DNA from: Aurantimonas sp. Leaf443
GTDB taxonomy: Bacteria > Pseudomonadota > Alphaproteobacteria > Rhizobiales > Rhizobiaceae
DNA length: 64,000 bases
Reading direction: 5' to 3'
Assembly (NCBI RefSeq): GCF_001425575.1
Contig: NZ_LMRD01000001.1
Location: 2,537 to 66,536 of the forward strand
The translations under genes and the position numbers were made by a program. Below the pieces are notes generated by a model. It did not search any database, was not told the origin of the DNA, and saw only the letters and a program-made list of their open reading frames with translations. Positions 49,234 through 59,278 of this stretch are shown here, one piece after another (within the stretch, counting starts at the first letter, position 1; the number at the start of each line of letters is the position of its first letter).

Positions 49234-50334
49234 ATGAAGCGTTTCCTCGCAACCCTCGGCGCGACCTGCGCCCTCTCGTTCGGCCTCGGCCAGGGGCCTG
49301 CCGCGGCGCAGGAGAAGGTCGTCAACGTCTACAACTGGTCCGACTATATCGACGCCTCGATCCTGGAGGACTTCACCAAGGAGACCGGGATCAAGGTCGT
49401 CTACGACGTCTACGATTCCAACGAGATCCTCGAGGCCAAGCTGCTCGCGGGCGGCTCGGGCTACGACGTGGTCGTGCCTTCCTCGGAATTCCTGGTGCGC
49501 GAGATCGAGGCCGGCGCGCTGCAGCCGCTCGACAAGGCCAAGCTGAAGAATCTCGGCAATCTGTGGCCCGTCGTCACCGACCGCGTCGCCGCCTACGACA
49601 AGGCGAACGACTATTCGGTGAACTATATGTGGGGCACGACGGGCATCGGCGTGAACGCCAAGATGGTCGAGGAGGCGCTGCCCGACGCGCCGGTCGATTC
49701 GTGGTCGCTCGTCTTCGATCCGCAATATGCCCAGAAGCTCGCCTCCTGCGGCATCTACATGCTGGACGAGGCGGTGGAGATGATACCGGCGGCCATGGCC
49801 TATCTCGGCCTCGACCCGAACTCGACCTCGGCCGAGGACATCACGAAGGCGCAGGAACTCCTGACCAAGGTCCAGCCCTTCGTGCGCAAGTTCCACTCGT
49901 CCGAATATATCGAGGCGCTGGCCAATGGCGACGCCTGCGTGGCGGTCGGCTATTCGGGCGACGTCTTCCAGGCGCGCGACCGCGCCGAGGAGGCCGGGCG
50001 CGGCGTCGAGATCGCCTATCACATCCCCAAGGAAGGCGCCCGCATGTGGTTCGACCAGATGGCGATTCCCGCCGACGCGCCGAATGTCGACAATGCCCAC
50101 GCCTTCATCGACTACATGATGCGCCCGGACGTGATCGCCAAGGCGACGAACTACGTCGTCTACGCCAACGGAAACCTCGCCAGCCAGAAGCTGATCGAGC
50201 CCGAGATCCTGCAGGACCCGGCGATCTATCCGGACGAGGCGACGCTCGCCAAGCTCTTCACCAAGAAGGCCTACGACGCGCGCACGCAGCGCCTCGTCAG
50301 CCGCGCCTTCACCACCGTGAAGACGGGGCGGTGA
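49234..50334 (+). CDS. potF: Putrescine/spermidine ABC transporter substrate-binding protein
   Basis: A 366-residue periplasmic binding protein. A Sec signal peptide (MKRFLATLGATCALSFGLG, cut after AAA near residue 25) precedes VVNVYNWSDYIDASILEDF, the hallmark start of PotD/PotF proteins. GTTGIGVNAKMV and the acidic polyamine-site residues follow (YDVYDSNE; SGDVFQARDRAEE). It is the first gene of potF-potG-potH-potI. A stem-loop lies directly behind it. Confidence 0.93.
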   Translation: MKRFLATLGATCALSFGLGQGPAAAQEKVVNVYNWSDYIDASILEDFTKETGIKVVYDVYDSNEILEAKLLAGGSGYDVVVPSSEFLVREIEAGALQPLDKAKLKNLGNLWPVVTDRVAAYDKANDYSVNYMWGTTGIGVNAKMVEEALPDAPVDSWSLVFDPQYAQKLASCGIYMLDEAVEMIPAAMAYLGLDPNSTSAEDITKAQELLTKVQPFVRKFHSSEYIEALANGDACVAVGYSGDVFQARDRAEEAGRGVEIAYHIPKEGARMWFDQMAIPADAPNVDNAHAFIDYMMRPDVIAKATNYVVYANGNLASQKLIEPEILQDPAIYPDEATLAKLFTKKAYDARTQRLVSRAFTTVKTGR

Positions 50335-50340
50335 TGGCCG

Positions 50341-50359
50341 GCCCCGCGACCACCGGGGC
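50341..50359 (+). other. Intercistronic stem-loop between potF and potG
   Basis: GCCCCG at 50341-50346 pairs with CGGGGC at 50354-50359 over a 7-base loop, in the 37-base gap. Such hairpins after binding-protein genes often protect the upstream mRNA and lower expression of the later genes. Confidence 0.5.
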
Positions 50360-50371
50360 GGTGAGCCGCCC

Positions 50372-51538
50372 GTGACGGCCCTTTCTGCGAGCGCGCCGAG
50401 ATCCCTCGGCAACATCCGCCGCTCCTTCGCGCCCTGGGAGGACGGCTCCCAGAAGCCGCTGATCGAGTTCGACCGCGTCACCAAGCGCTTCGGCAACTTC
50501 AAGGCCGTCGACGACCTGTCGCTGCCGATCTACCGGCGCGAGTTCCACGCGCTGCTCGGGCCGTCCGGCTGCGGGAAGTCGACGCTCCTGCGCATGCTGG
50601 CCGGCTTCGAGCAGCCGACCTCGGGCGACGTGCGGCTGGAGGGCGAGAGCCTCGTCGGCATCCCGCCGCACAAGCGGCCGGTGAACATGATGTTCCAGAG
50701 CTACGCGCTCTTCCCCCATCTCGACGTCTCGCAGAACATCGCCTTCGGCCTGAAGCAGGACGGCATGGCCAGGTCCGAGCGCGAGGATCGCGTGGCCGAG
50801 ATGCTGAAGCTCGTGAAGCTCGAGAGCTTCGCCAAGCGCCGCCCGCAGCAGCTTTCCGGCGGCCAGCAGCAGCGCGTCGCGCTCGCCCGCTCGCTCGCCA
50901 AGCGGCCGAAGGTGCTCCTCCTCGACGAGCCGCTCGGCGCGCTCGACAAGAAGCTGCGCGAGGAGACGCAGTTCGAGCTGATGGACCTGCAGCAGCAGCT
51001 CTCCATGACCTTCGTCGTCGTGACCCACGACCAGGAGGAGGCCATGACAATGGCCGACCGCATCTCCGTGATGCGCGAGGGCCGCATCGAGCAGGTCGCG
51101 GTGCCCGAGACGATCTACGAGGCGCCCGCCAGCCGCTACGTCGCGGGCTTCGTGGGCAGCGTCAACCTGATCGACGGAACGGTGGAGGAGCGGCGGGGCG
51201 GGGCCCTGCGCATCGCCGCCAGCGGCGGCCAGACGCTGCAGGTGGAGAGCCCGCTCGATCTCACGCCCGGCACCGGCGTCGCCTTCGCCATCCGCCCGGA
51301 AAAGCTGCGCCTGTCGCGCACGCCGCCGGCCGACCCGTCCGTCAACGCGCTGAGCGGCATCGTCTGGGACATCGGCTATCTCGGCGACATGACGCTCTTC
51401 AACATCCAGCTCGCGAACGGCGACGTCGTGCGCACCGCCACGATCAACGCCGCGCGCGCCTCCGCCGAGCCGCTCGGCTACGACGAGACGGTCTGGCTCA
51501 CCTTCGCGCCGGACGCCGGCGTCCTCCTGGCGAGCTGA
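50372..51538 (+). CDS. potG: Putrescine ABC transporter ATP-binding protein
   Basis: A 388-residue ATPase: Walker A GPSGCGKST near residue 67, Q-loop MMFQSYALFPHL, signature LSGGQQQRVALARSLA, Walker B VLLLDEPLGALD and the switch histidine in VVVTHDQEEAMTM. The C-terminal third is a TOBE regulatory domain. A cytosolic N-terminal extension of about 30 residues is typical of PotG. The GTG at 50372 lies 37 bases after potF. Confidence 0.94.
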   Translation: MTALSASAPRSLGNIRRSFAPWEDGSQKPLIEFDRVTKRFGNFKAVDDLSLPIYRREFHALLGPSGCGKSTLLRMLAGFEQPTSGDVRLEGESLVGIPPHKRPVNMMFQSYALFPHLDVSQNIAFGLKQDGMARSEREDRVAEMLKLVKLESFAKRRPQQLSGGQQQRVALARSLAKRPKVLLLDEPLGALDKKLREETQFELMDLQQQLSMTFVVVTHDQEEAMTMADRISVMREGRIEQVAVPETIYEAPASRYVAGFVGSVNLIDGTVEERRGGALRIAASGGQTLQVESPLDLTPGTGVAFAIRPEKLRLSRTPPADPSVNALSGIVWDIGYLGDMTLFNIQLANGDVVRTATINAARASAEPLGYDETVWLTFAPDAGVLLAS

Positions 51539-51542
51539 GGCG

Positions 51543-52472
51543 ATGGCGGACGCGACCGACCGAACCCACCGCGTGCCCGGCGAGGGCCGCTTCCGCTGGC
51601 TCGTCATCGCCGTGCCCTATCTCTGGCTGGCGCTGTTCTTCCTCGTTCCCTTCGCCATCGTCCTGCGCATCTCGCTGTCGGAAGTGGCCATCGCCCAGCC
51701 GCCCTACGCGCCGGTCTTCGACTGGAGCCGGCCCGCCGAACTCCTCGACGCCGTGCGCCAGCTCTCCTTGGAGAACTATGCCTGGCTCGCCGGCGACCCG
51801 CTCTATCTCGACGCCTATCTCTCGAGCCTGTGGATCGCGGCGGTCTCGACCGCCATCGCGCTCCTCATCGGCTTTCCCTTCGCCTACGGCCTCTCGCGCG
51901 CGCCCACGAAATGGCGCGGCCTCCTCCTGATGCTGACGATCCTGCCGTTCTGGACGAGCTTCCTCATCCGCGTCTACGCCTGGATCGGCATCCTGAAGGG
52001 CGACGGGCTGGTGAACCAGCTGCTGCTCGGCCTCGGCCTGATCGACGCGCCGCTTCAGCTTCTCAACACCGAGTTCTCGGTCCATGTCGGCATCGTCTAC
52101 TGCTACCTGCCCTTCATGGTCCTGCCCATCTACGCCTCGCTGGAGCGCATGGACGAACGCCTCCTGGAGGCGGCGGGCGATCTCGGCTGCCCGCCCTTCA
52201 AGGCCTTCTGGTCGATCACCGTGCCGCTCGCCATGCCGGGCGTGCTGGCGGGCGTGCTCCTGGTCTTCATTCCCGCCGTCGGCGAGTTCGTCATTCCCGA
52301 CCTCCTCGGCGGATCGGGCACGCTGATGATCGGCAAGACCTTGTGGAGCGAGTTCTTCTCCAACCGCGACTGGCCGGTCTCCTCGGCGGTGGCGATCCTT
52401 CTCCTGCTCCTCCTCGTCGCGCCCATCGCGCTCTTCCAGAGGGCGCAGGCGCGCGCGGCGGGGAACGCCTAG
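51543..52472 (+). CDS. potH: Putrescine ABC transporter permease
   Basis: A 309-residue inner-membrane permease with six helices and the EAA loop EAAGDLGCPPFKAFWSITVPL near residue 208, which docks on PotG. It starts 4 bases after the potG stop and is followed immediately by potI. The ATG has GAGG just before it, overlapping the potG end. Confidence 0.93.
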   Translation: MADATDRTHRVPGEGRFRWLVIAVPYLWLALFFLVPFAIVLRISLSEVAIAQPPYAPVFDWSRPAELLDAVRQLSLENYAWLAGDPLYLDAYLSSLWIAAVSTAIALLIGFPFAYGLSRAPTKWRGLLLMLTILPFWTSFLIRVYAWIGILKGDGLVNQLLLGLGLIDAPLQLLNTEFSVHVGIVYCYLPFMVLPIYASLERMDERLLEAAGDLGCPPFKAFWSITVPLAMPGVLAGVLLVFIPAVGEFVIPDLLGGSGTLMIGKTLWSEFFSNRDWPVSSAVAILLLLLLVAPIALFQRAQARAAGNA

Positions 52473-53291
52473 ATGGAGAAGCGCTGGAGCCCGCTCAACA
52501 TCGTCTCGGTGGTGCTGGGATTTGCCTTCCTGTACCTGCCGATCGTCGTCCTGATCGTCTATTCCTTCAACGCCTCGCGGCTCGTCACCGTCTGGGGCGG
52601 CTTCTCGCCGGTCTGGTACGGCGAGCTCTGGCGCGACCAGTCGATCCTCGACGCCGCGCTCGTCACCCTGCGCGTCGGCATCGTCTCGGCGAGCGTCGCC
52701 ACCATCCTCGGCACGCTCGCCGCCCTCGTGCTCGTGCGCTTCGTGAAGTTCCGCGGCCGGCTGCTCTTCACCGGCATGATCTACGCGCCGCTCGTCATGC
52801 CCGAGGTCATCACCGGCCTGTCGCTGCTGCTCCTCTTCGTGACGATGGACCTCGACCGCGGCTTCTTCACCGTGACGCTCGCCCACATCACCTTCACCAT
52901 GTGCTTCGTCACGGTGGTCGTGCAGTCGCGCCTCGTCTCCTTCGACCGGCGGCTGGAGGAGGCGGCGCAGGATCTCGGCTGTCCGCCGTGGAAGGCCTTC
53001 TTCCTCGTCACCCTGCCGGTGATCTGGCCGGCGGTCGCCGCCGGCTGGATGCTCGCCTTCACCCTCTCGCTCGACGACCTCGTCATCGCCAGCTTCACCT
53101 CCGGTCCGGGCGCGACGACGCTGCCGATGAAGATCTACAGCCAGGTGAGGCTCGGTGTGACGCCGAAGATCAACGCCCTGTGCACGATCCTCATCGCGAT
53201 CGTCTCGCTCGGCGTCCTGATCGCCGCTCTCGTCAACAAGCGCCAGCTCGTCGCCGCCGCGCGCGACGAGCGGCTGGCCGAGGGCCGGTAG
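52473..53291 (+). CDS. potI: Putrescine ABC transporter permease
   Basis: A 272-residue inner-membrane permease with six helices and the EAA loop EAAQDLGCPPWKAFFLVTLPV near residue 165. Its ATG follows the potH TAG stop with no gap. It is the partner permease of PotH; with PotF and PotG it forms a complete uptake system. It is the last gene of the operon, convergent with the unknown secreted-protein gene 21 bases away. Confidence 0.93.
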   Translation: MEKRWSPLNIVSVVLGFAFLYLPIVVLIVYSFNASRLVTVWGGFSPVWYGELWRDQSILDAALVTLRVGIVSASVATILGTLAALVLVRFVKFRGRLLFTGMIYAPLVMPEVITGLSLLLLFVTMDLDRGFFTVTLAHITFTMCFVTVVVQSRLVSFDRRLEEAAQDLGCPPWKAFFLVTLPVIWPAVAAGWMLAFTLSLDDLVIASFTSGPGATTLPMKIYSQVRLGVTPKINALCTILIAIVSLGVLIAALVNKRQLVAAARDERLAEGR

Positions 53292-53312
53292 CCCGGCGCG
53301 GGATCGGAACGC

Positions 53313-54506
53313 TCAGCGCAGGGCGGGCTTCGGGTCCGCCACGCCGGCCGCGGCCGTCTCGGTCGTGCAGGCGCAGGCCTCGTCATGGGCGCGCAGGATC
53401 GCGTCCAGCGTCTCGTCGATCGCCGCAAGAACCGGGTCCGGCGCGCCGTCCTCGCGCTGGGCGAGGTGATCGAGCATCTCGACATCGGAGAAGGCGATCA
53501 TCAGCGCGCGGCGCGCGCCTTGCGTCTGCGGGCTCTTCAGGCCCGTCAGGATGGGCTGGCGCAGGCCGGCGAGGCGCCCGAGCACGGGGCGCGGCACGCC
53601 GGCGACGGGCGTCGCGCCGGCCGGCGGCACGGCGCCGGACGTCGAGGGGCCGGCGAGATCGCCCGGCAGGAGACCGGCCCCGGCGGCGGCCCGCACCAGC
53701 GTGTCGAGCGCGACCAGCCGCGCCTCCTCGTCGAGAAGCGAGGCCGGCGCGATCGCGGCGGTCGGACCGGGCGCGGCGGCACCGGCGGGGGCGGCAGGCG
53801 CGGCGGCATCGCCCGTCCGCAGGCCGGCGGCCGGCCCGTCGCGGAAGAGCGAAACGGCGTCGAGCGCGGCGGTCAGGGAGCGCCGCGCGGCCGCTTCCTG
53901 GACGCCCGCGAGTGCCGCGAAGCGGCGCGGCGAGACGGCGACGCGGTCGCGATAGGTGCGCAGCTGGTCGACATAGCCGGCGACGCCCCCGCACAGATAG
54001 GGCGAGGCGGGCTGCGAAAGATATTCGCCGAGATCGGTCCGGATCTGCTCCACGATCCACCGGCTCTCGGGATTGGCCATCCAGTTGCCGCCGCCCTGCA
54101 TGCGCACCAGCGTGCCGGCGGCGCGAAGGGCGTTCACCTCCTGCGTGGTGCGCCGGGTCGATTGCGGCGGGAAGATGAAGGCGCCGAGCCGCCCGTCCGA
54201 GGCGCCGGCAAGGGCGGGCTTGGCCGCCTTCAGCGCGGCATAAGGGCCCTCGGCGATCGCCTGCAGCTTCGGCTGGTAGCGTGCGGGGCAGTCGGCCGCC
54301 GAAGGTGCCGCTTCCGGCACGGCGCCCGTCTCCACCGCGACGGCCGGGGCGCTGCAGAGAAGCAGCCCGGCCAGCGCGAGGAGCGCGGCGCGGCGACGGA
54401 CCGGCAGGGGCGAAGGCGCGTCTCTGGAAAGCGGCATGGTCTCGGGCATCTCCTGCTGGCGGTCCGGCTGGCCGCGCGGCGAGCCGCGATCGGGCGAACC
54501 GCTCAT
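53313..54506 (-). CDS. Secreted hypothetical protein coupled to AsmA
   Basis: A 397-residue protein I cannot assign to a family. Residues about 35-55 (RRAALLALAGLLLCSAPAVA) form a signal peptide after a polar N-terminal extension; a start at an internal Met around residue 20 would give a more normal signal. The mature part starts with AAPSADCPARYQPKLQAIAEGPYAALKAAKP, contains YLCGGVAGYVDQLRTYRDRVAVSPRR, then a long Ala/Pro-rich linker, and ends CACTTET-like. The start overlaps the AsmA stop by 4 bases (ATGA), implying translational coupling and perhaps a shared envelope role. Confidence 0.65.
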   Translation of the reverse strand: MSGSPDRGSPRGQPDRQQEMPETMPLSRDAPSPLPVRRRAALLALAGLLLCSAPAVAVETGAVPEAAPSAADCPARYQPKLQAIAEGPYAALKAAKPALAGASDGRLGAFIFPPQSTRRTTQEVNALRAAGTLVRMQGGGNWMANPESRWIVEQIRTDLGEYLSQPASPYLCGGVAGYVDQLRTYRDRVAVSPRRFAALAGVQEAAARRSLTAALDAVSLFRDGPAAGLRTGDAAAPAAPAGAAAPGPTAAIAPASLLDEEARLVALDTLVRAAAGAGLLPGDLAGPSTSGAVPPAGATPVAGVPRPVLGRLAGLRQPILTGLKSPQTQGARRALMIAFSDVEMLDHLAQREDGAPDPVLAAIDETLDAILRAHDEACACTTETAAAGVADPKPALR

Positions 54507-56383
54507 CGCGGCCCGTCGTCGGGCTCGGTCGTCACGGTCGGATTCGGCCATCGACCCTGCATGATGACCCGGACGGGTTTCGAGCCGGTGAACGGTTCGC
54601 CGGCGCTGTCGGATGTGGTCAGCACCCGTTCGAACCGGCCGGCGAGCGAGACGGCATGCGTGGCGGCCGAGATCTCGCCCGCCGCCCGCAGGAGGCCGGC
54701 CTCGGACTGCAGCTCCATCGTCTCCAGCGCGATGTCGGGCCCGCGCGCGGAGAGGGTCGCCTCCAGCCGCGAGAAGGGCAGGGTGGCGGCCGAGCCCTCC
54801 AGCGCCTCGGCGAGCGGGCGGCTTCCGGGCCGCGAGAGGGCGGCGAGGTCGAGATCGTGCAGGACGCCCTCGCGGGCGCCGAGGCGGGCCGTGGCCGTGC
54901 CGTAGCGCGCGATGCTCGCCCAGTTGGCGGCGGGGGCGGCGAAGGTGGCGGTCAGGGAGCTGCGGCCCGCCATGGAGAAGCTCGAGACGCCGAGCGAGGC
55001 GAAAGCCTGCGCCGCGTCGACATCCGAGAGGGCCAGCGAGCCCGTCATGGTCTGCTGCGTCCCGGCGACGGCAAGCTCCAGCCGGCCGACCCCGCGCCCG
55101 CCGAAGAGGCCGGCATCGCCGATGTCGAACTGCGCGGTGCCGTCCTTCACCTTCATCGTGGCCGCGACGTCCGTGAACGGCACCTTGCCGAGCCGCGCCT
55201 CGGTCGCCGAAAGGCGCAGGTCGAGACCGAAGCCCGTCAGAAAGGCGAGGTCGATCGGCCGCTCCAGCCCGAGCGCGTTGGTCGGCAGCGGGGCGACGGC
55301 CTGGGCGAGCGGCGTGAGGTCGAAGCTCGCGAAGTCGAGCGTGCCGCCGAGGCTCGGTCCCTGGCCGCCAAGGCTCATCTCCAGCGCCCCGCGCCCGCTG
55401 CTGCCCGCGACCGTGACGGCGGCATCCAGGAGATCGGCCTCCCCGCCGACCAGCGCGAGCTGCCCGGAGAGCGAGAGGGCGCCGAAATCGGGAAGGGTGA
55501 AGGCCGGGTCCTCCAGCCAGTCGAGGCTGCGGCTGAGCGAGGGCGTGGAGAGGCGCAGGCGCCCGTCGAGAGAGAGCGCGCCGGCCTGGCGCGCATCGCC
55601 CCTGAACTCGGCGTCGAGCGGCGGCGACCGGAGCGCGGCGTCGAGACGCGAGGTCTCCCCGCGCAGGAAGGCGGCGGGGTCGGAGAGCGAGAGGTCGATC
55701 TCGGCCGGCTGGCCGTTCCACACGAAACTGCCCGAGGCGCTGGCGGCCCCGTCGCCGGAATCGCGGTCGAAGACGAGATTGGCGTTGCTGATGCCGAGCC
55801 GGGCGCTGCCGGCCTCGGGCCGGAACACGCCGTCGCGCAGCTCCAGGCGGCGCAGGTCGCCGAACCGGTCGAGCACGAGGCGCGAGAGGCTCGTCAGCGA
55901 ACCCGCCAGCGCCTCGCGCCGCGAGGGCCCATCGGCATCCGGCGCCGTCTCGGCAAGGCTCGGCAGACCCTGCGGACCGGCCGGGTCGCGCCGCAATTCG
56001 GGGCGGATGAAGACGAGGCGCGAGAGCACCGCCTCGCCGCGCAGGGCGCGCCAGGGATCGAGATCGGCCTCGATCCTGTCGATGGAGAAACGCGCCTCGC
56101 CCGAGACGAGCGTCACGCGCTCGACGGAGAGGCCGGCGCGCGGCAGGAGCGTGAAGCTCGTGTCGCCGTCGATCGTCACCGGACCGCCGGAGACCGTCTG
56201 CAGCTGCTCGACGAGCGCGCGGCGGGCGCTCTCGCCGCTCAGCGTCACGCGGGTCGCCACGAGCAGCGTCGCCGCCAGGACGAGAAGGCCGGCGAGGCCG
56301 ACCGCGATCCCCGTTCCCCACCTCCGCCGGGCGCGCGCGCGATCGCTTGTCCCGGGACTGGTCGAGGCGGTCGGCGGCGTCAA
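54503..56383 (-). CDS. AsmA family protein
   Basis: A 626-residue inner-membrane-anchored protein. One N-terminal helix ([22 protein letters not shown]) is followed by a large periplasmic AsmA-type region: [26 protein letters not shown], the linker with [19 protein letters not shown], and repetitive beta-rich segments. Members form bridge-like lipid carriers or affect outer-membrane biogenesis. No ATG fits at the N terminus; a TTG at 56383 with AGGA upstream is the best start, and a TTG at 56440 is also open. It is divergent from the acetoacetyl-CoA synthetase gene. Confidence 0.85.
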   Translation of the reverse strand: MTPPTASTSPGTSDRARARRRWGTGIAVGLAGLLVLAATLLVATRVTLSGESARRALVEQLQTVSGGPVTIDGDTSFTLLPRAGLSVERVTLVSGEARFSIDRIEADLDPWRALRGEAVLSRLVFIRPELRRDPAGPQGLPSLAETAPDADGPSRREALAGSLTSLSRLVLDRFGDLRRLELRDGVFRPEAGSARLGISNANLVFDRDSGDGAASASGSFVWNGQPAEIDLSLSDPAAFLRGETSRLDAALRSPPLDAEFRGDARQAGALSLDGRLRLSTPSLSRSLDWLEDPAFTLPDFGALSLSGQLALVGGEADLLDAAVTVAGSSGRGALEMSLGGQGPSLGGTLDFASFDLTPLAQAVAPLPTNALGLERPIDLAFLTGFGLDLRLSATEARLGKVPFTDVAATMKVKDGTAQFDIGDAGLFGGRGVGRLELAVAGTQQTMTGSLALSDVDAAQAFASLGVSSFSMAGRSSLTATFAAPAANWASIARYGTATARLGAREGVLHDLDLAALSRPGSRPLAEALEGSAATLPFSRLEATLSARGPDIALETMELQSEAGLLRAAGEISAATHAVSLAGRFERVLTTSDSAGEPFTGSKPVRVIMQGRWPNPTVTTEPDDGPR

Positions 56384-56517
56384 GGAGAGTCCTTTCGGGT
56401 GCGGAAAACCCGTCCTACTGCCGGGGCGGCCGCAAAGCAATTTGACGCCTCATGCGCCTCGATTGCCAATGGCGAGGCCTTGTGTCACGAGCGAGGCGAA
56501 GGCTGACGGAGATCGAC

Positions 56518-58482
56518 ATGGCTCACAGGTTGCTTTGGACGCCCTCGGCGGAGCGCATCGAGGCACAGCCGATGACCGGCTTCGCACGGGCCGCGCAGGC
56601 GCGTTGCGATGCGCCGGGCGGCACCGATTACGGCCCGTTCCACGCTTGGTCGGTGGAGAATCGCGGCGCCTTCTGGGACCTCGTCTGGGACGAATGCGGC
56701 GTCGTCGGCGAGAAGGGCGGCCTGGCGCTGGAAGAGGGGGGCTCGATGCGGGCCGACCGCTTCTTCCCGCAGGCGCGGCTCAACTTCGCCGAGAACCTCC
56801 TCGCCAAGGCCGGGGCGGACGGCGAGGACGCGATCGTCTTCCGCGGCGAGGGCCGCGTCGAGCGGCGCCTGTCCTGGGGCGCGCTGCGCGCCCTCGTCTC
56901 GCGCCTCGCCCAGGCCATGCGCGCCGAAGGCGTCGTCGCCGGCGACCGCGTCTGCGGCATGATGGCGAACGTGCCGGAGACCGTGGCGATCATGCTCGCG
57001 GCGACCTCCATCGGCGCCGTCTGGTCCTCCTGCTCGCCCGATTTCGGCGAGCGCGGCGTCCTCGACCGCTTCGGGCAGATCGAGCCGAAGCTGTTCTTCG
57101 CCTGCGACGGCTACCACTATGCCGGCAAGGAGATCGATATCGGCGACAAGCTCGTGCCGATCGCGGCGGCGCTGCGGGCGCAGCGCACGATCGTCGTCGA
57201 CTATCTCGGCGAGGCCGGTGCGCTCGCCGCACGGCTCGGCGCCCCGGCGGTCGATCTCGCCGCCTTCGTCGCACCCTTCGAGCCGGCGCCCCTCGCCTTC
57301 GAGCGGCTGCCCTTCGCCCATCCGCTCTACATCCTCTTCTCGTCGGGCACGACGGGCGTGCCCAAATGCATCGTCCACTCGGCCGGCGGCACGCTGCTCC
57401 AGCACCTGAAGGAGCATCGCCTCCATTGCGGCTCGGGGCAGGGCTCGCGCGTCTTCTACTTCACGACCTGCGGCTGGATGATGTGGAACTGGCTCGTCTC
57501 GGCGCTCGGCGTCGGCGCGACGCTCCTCCTCTACGACGGCTCGCCCTTCCACCCCGCGCCGACCGTCCTCTTCGACTACGCGCGGGACGAGCGGGCGACC
57601 TTCTTCGGCACCAGCGCCAAATATATCGATGCCTGCCGCAAGCTCGGCCTGGCGCCCCGCGAGACGCACGATCTCTCCGCGCTCGCCATGATCGCCTCCA
57701 CCGGCTCGCCGCTCTCGCCGGAAGGCTTCGACTACGTCTACGCGGCGGTGAAGCCGGACGTGCATCTGGCCTCCATCTCCGGCGGCACCGACATCGTCTC
57801 CTGCTTCGTCCTCGGCATTCCCTGGCGACCCGTCTACGAGGGCGAGATCCAGGGGCCGGGCCTTGCCATGGCGGTCGACGTCTACGACGAGAAGGGCCGC
57901 CCGGTGCGCGGGGAGAAGGGCGACCTCGTCTGCACGAAGGCCTTCCCGGCCATGCCCGTCGGCTTCTGGAACGATCCGACGGGCGAGCGCTACGAGGCGG
58001 CCTATTTCGCGCAGTTTCCGGGCCTGTGGTGCCATGGCGACTTCGCCGAATGGACGAGCCACGACGGCATCGTCATCCACGGCCGCTCGGACGCGACGCT
58101 GAACCCGCAAGGCGTGCGCATCGGCACGGCGGAGATCTACAATATCGTGGAGAAGATGGAGGAGGTCGCCGAATCCATCTGCATCGGCCAGCCGCACGAC
58201 GGCGACGTGCGCGTCGTCCTCTTCGTGCGCCTCGCCGAGGGCCACGCGCTCGACGACGCCCTCGTCTCCCGCATCCGCGCCGCCATCCGCACCGGCGCCT
58301 CGCCGCGCCACGTGCCCGCCAAGGTCCTCGCCGTCACCGACATTCCCCGCACCAAATCCGGCAAGATCGTGGAACTTGCCGTGCGCGAGGTCGTGGAGGG
58401 CCGACCGGTGAAGAACAAGGAAGCGCTCGCCAATCCCGAGGCGCTGGACCAGTTCGCCGATCGCGAGGAACTGGCGAGCTGA
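56518..58482 (+). CDS. Acetoacetyl-CoA synthetase
   Basis: A 654-residue adenylate-forming ligase that activates acetoacetate to acetoacetyl-CoA, linking ketone bodies and polyhydroxybutyrate breakdown to central metabolism. It has the AMP-binding motif [19 protein letters not shown] near residue 280, [17 protein letters not shown]-like substrate-pocket text, and the catalytic lysine in [10 protein letters not shown] near 620. The length matches AacS rather than acetyl-CoA synthetase. GGAG lies 7 bases before the ATG. Confidence 0.93.
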   Translation: MAHRLLWTPSAERIEAQPMTGFARAAQARCDAPGGTDYGPFHAWSVENRGAFWDLVWDECGVVGEKGGLALEEGGSMRADRFFPQARLNFAENLLAKAGADGEDAIVFRGEGRVERRLSWGALRALVSRLAQAMRAEGVVAGDRVCGMMANVPETVAIMLAATSIGAVWSSCSPDFGERGVLDRFGQIEPKLFFACDGYHYAGKEIDIGDKLVPIAAALRAQRTIVVDYLGEAGALAARLGAPAVDLAAFVAPFEPAPLAFERLPFAHPLYILFSSGTTGVPKCIVHSAGGTLLQHLKEHRLHCGSGQGSRVFYFTTCGWMMWNWLVSALGVGATLLLYDGSPFHPAPTVLFDYARDERATFFGTSAKYIDACRKLGLAPRETHDLSALAMIASTGSPLSPEGFDYVYAAVKPDVHLASISGGTDIVSCFVLGIPWRPVYEGEIQGPGLAMAVDVYDEKGRPVRGEKGDLVCTKAFPAMPVGFWNDPTGERYEAAYFAQFPGLWCHGDFAEWTSHDGIVIHGRSDATLNPQGVRIGTAEIYNIVEKMEEVAESICIGQPHDGDVRVVLFVRLAEGHALDDALVSRIRAAIRTGASPRHVPAKVLAVTDIPRTKSGKIVELAVREVVEGRPVKNKEALANPEALDQFADREELAS

Positions 58483-58655
58483 GGGCGCAGCTTTGGATTG
58501 CAGGAACCGTCCGTGATATCGTGCAGGCCGGTTGGGGGATGTTTGACGCCATCGCGCCGGCAGCCTAAGTTGCGGATCGTGCAACTCGGCACCGCTCACT
58601 CGTCCCTGATTTAAAGCGCTCCGGCGCTACGAGTGGGCGGAGTCGCACGATCTCC

Positions 58656-59270
58656 ATGCAGGACTATGCAAGTCTGATCGATGCGGGCTTTCTGAAAGCC
58701 AAGTTGAAGGCGCGGCAGAAGCGCTTTCCGACCGTTCAGGACGTCGACAACGAGATTTCCTAGATCAAGGCGCATGACTGTGTCGCCGGGCTGAATCGCC
58801 TCAGGGTCTGTTTCTACGACGCGCCTCCCGCGACCGGCCGCCTGCGCAATCCGATCGACGGCTCGATCTACGACCTCTCGAACCACCCTCATTTCAAGGA
58901 CAATGTCGGTCTGCATCAGGGGGTGGAGATGATGCCCGACGTCGCCCTGCGCCAGGGCGAGACGTCGGTCAGCGGATGGGCGCTCGGCAATGCCGCCTTG
59001 AAGGACATCGACAAGAACGGACCGCGGATGCCGGCCGCCACGGATTTCGTCCCGAAGATCGAACAGAAGGGCGTCGATCTGCGGATCGGTCTGGACATCG
59101 CGCGGCTCTCGCTCCGTCGCCTCGTGAGCGCCATCGTCGTGGTGACGGGCGACAGCGACATGGTTCCGGCCTTCAAGTTCGCGCGGCGCGAAGGCATGCG
59201 GGTCTATCTCGACCACATGGGACACGGCGTGAAGCGCGACCTCAAGGTGCATGTCGATCGAATCGTCTGA
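58656..59270 (+). pseudogene. NYN-domain (PIN-like RNase) gene with one in-frame stop
   Basis: Reading one frame through a TAG at 58761 gives a 204-residue NYN-domain protein. It starts MQDYASLIDAGFLKAKL, with the first catalytic aspartate. Next come RVCFYDAPPATGRLRNPIDG, the RQGETSVSGWALGNAALK region, KGVDLRIGLDIARL, and VVVTGDSDMVPAFKFAR with the remaining acidic residues. The TAG (codon 36) is the only break, and similarity continues at the same frame on both sides, so this is a recent nonsense mutation or a sequencing error. A shorter product could start downstream (58923), but it would lack the first aspartate. It is convergent with fbpB, 8 bases away. Confidence 0.75.
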
Positions 59271-59278
59271 CGCTTCCC

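Noticed and set aside
54507-56321. Continuation of the secreted-protein frame across the AsmA gene (about 1000 codons in all)
   Set aside because: It is a shadow of AsmA in another frame; composition is Arg/Ala/Gly-rich without structure, and the real start is the ATG at 54506.
58490-58540. GGAAC followed by GTT as a possible general-stress (EcfG) promoter before the NYN gene
   Set aside because: The spacing is about 23 bases, well beyond the 16-19 expected.
58761-58763. Programmed readthrough or pyrrolysine/selenocysteine coding at the TAG in the NYN gene
   Set aside because: There is no supporting RNA element and no conserved residue known at this position; simple nonsense mutation or sequencing error is more likely.
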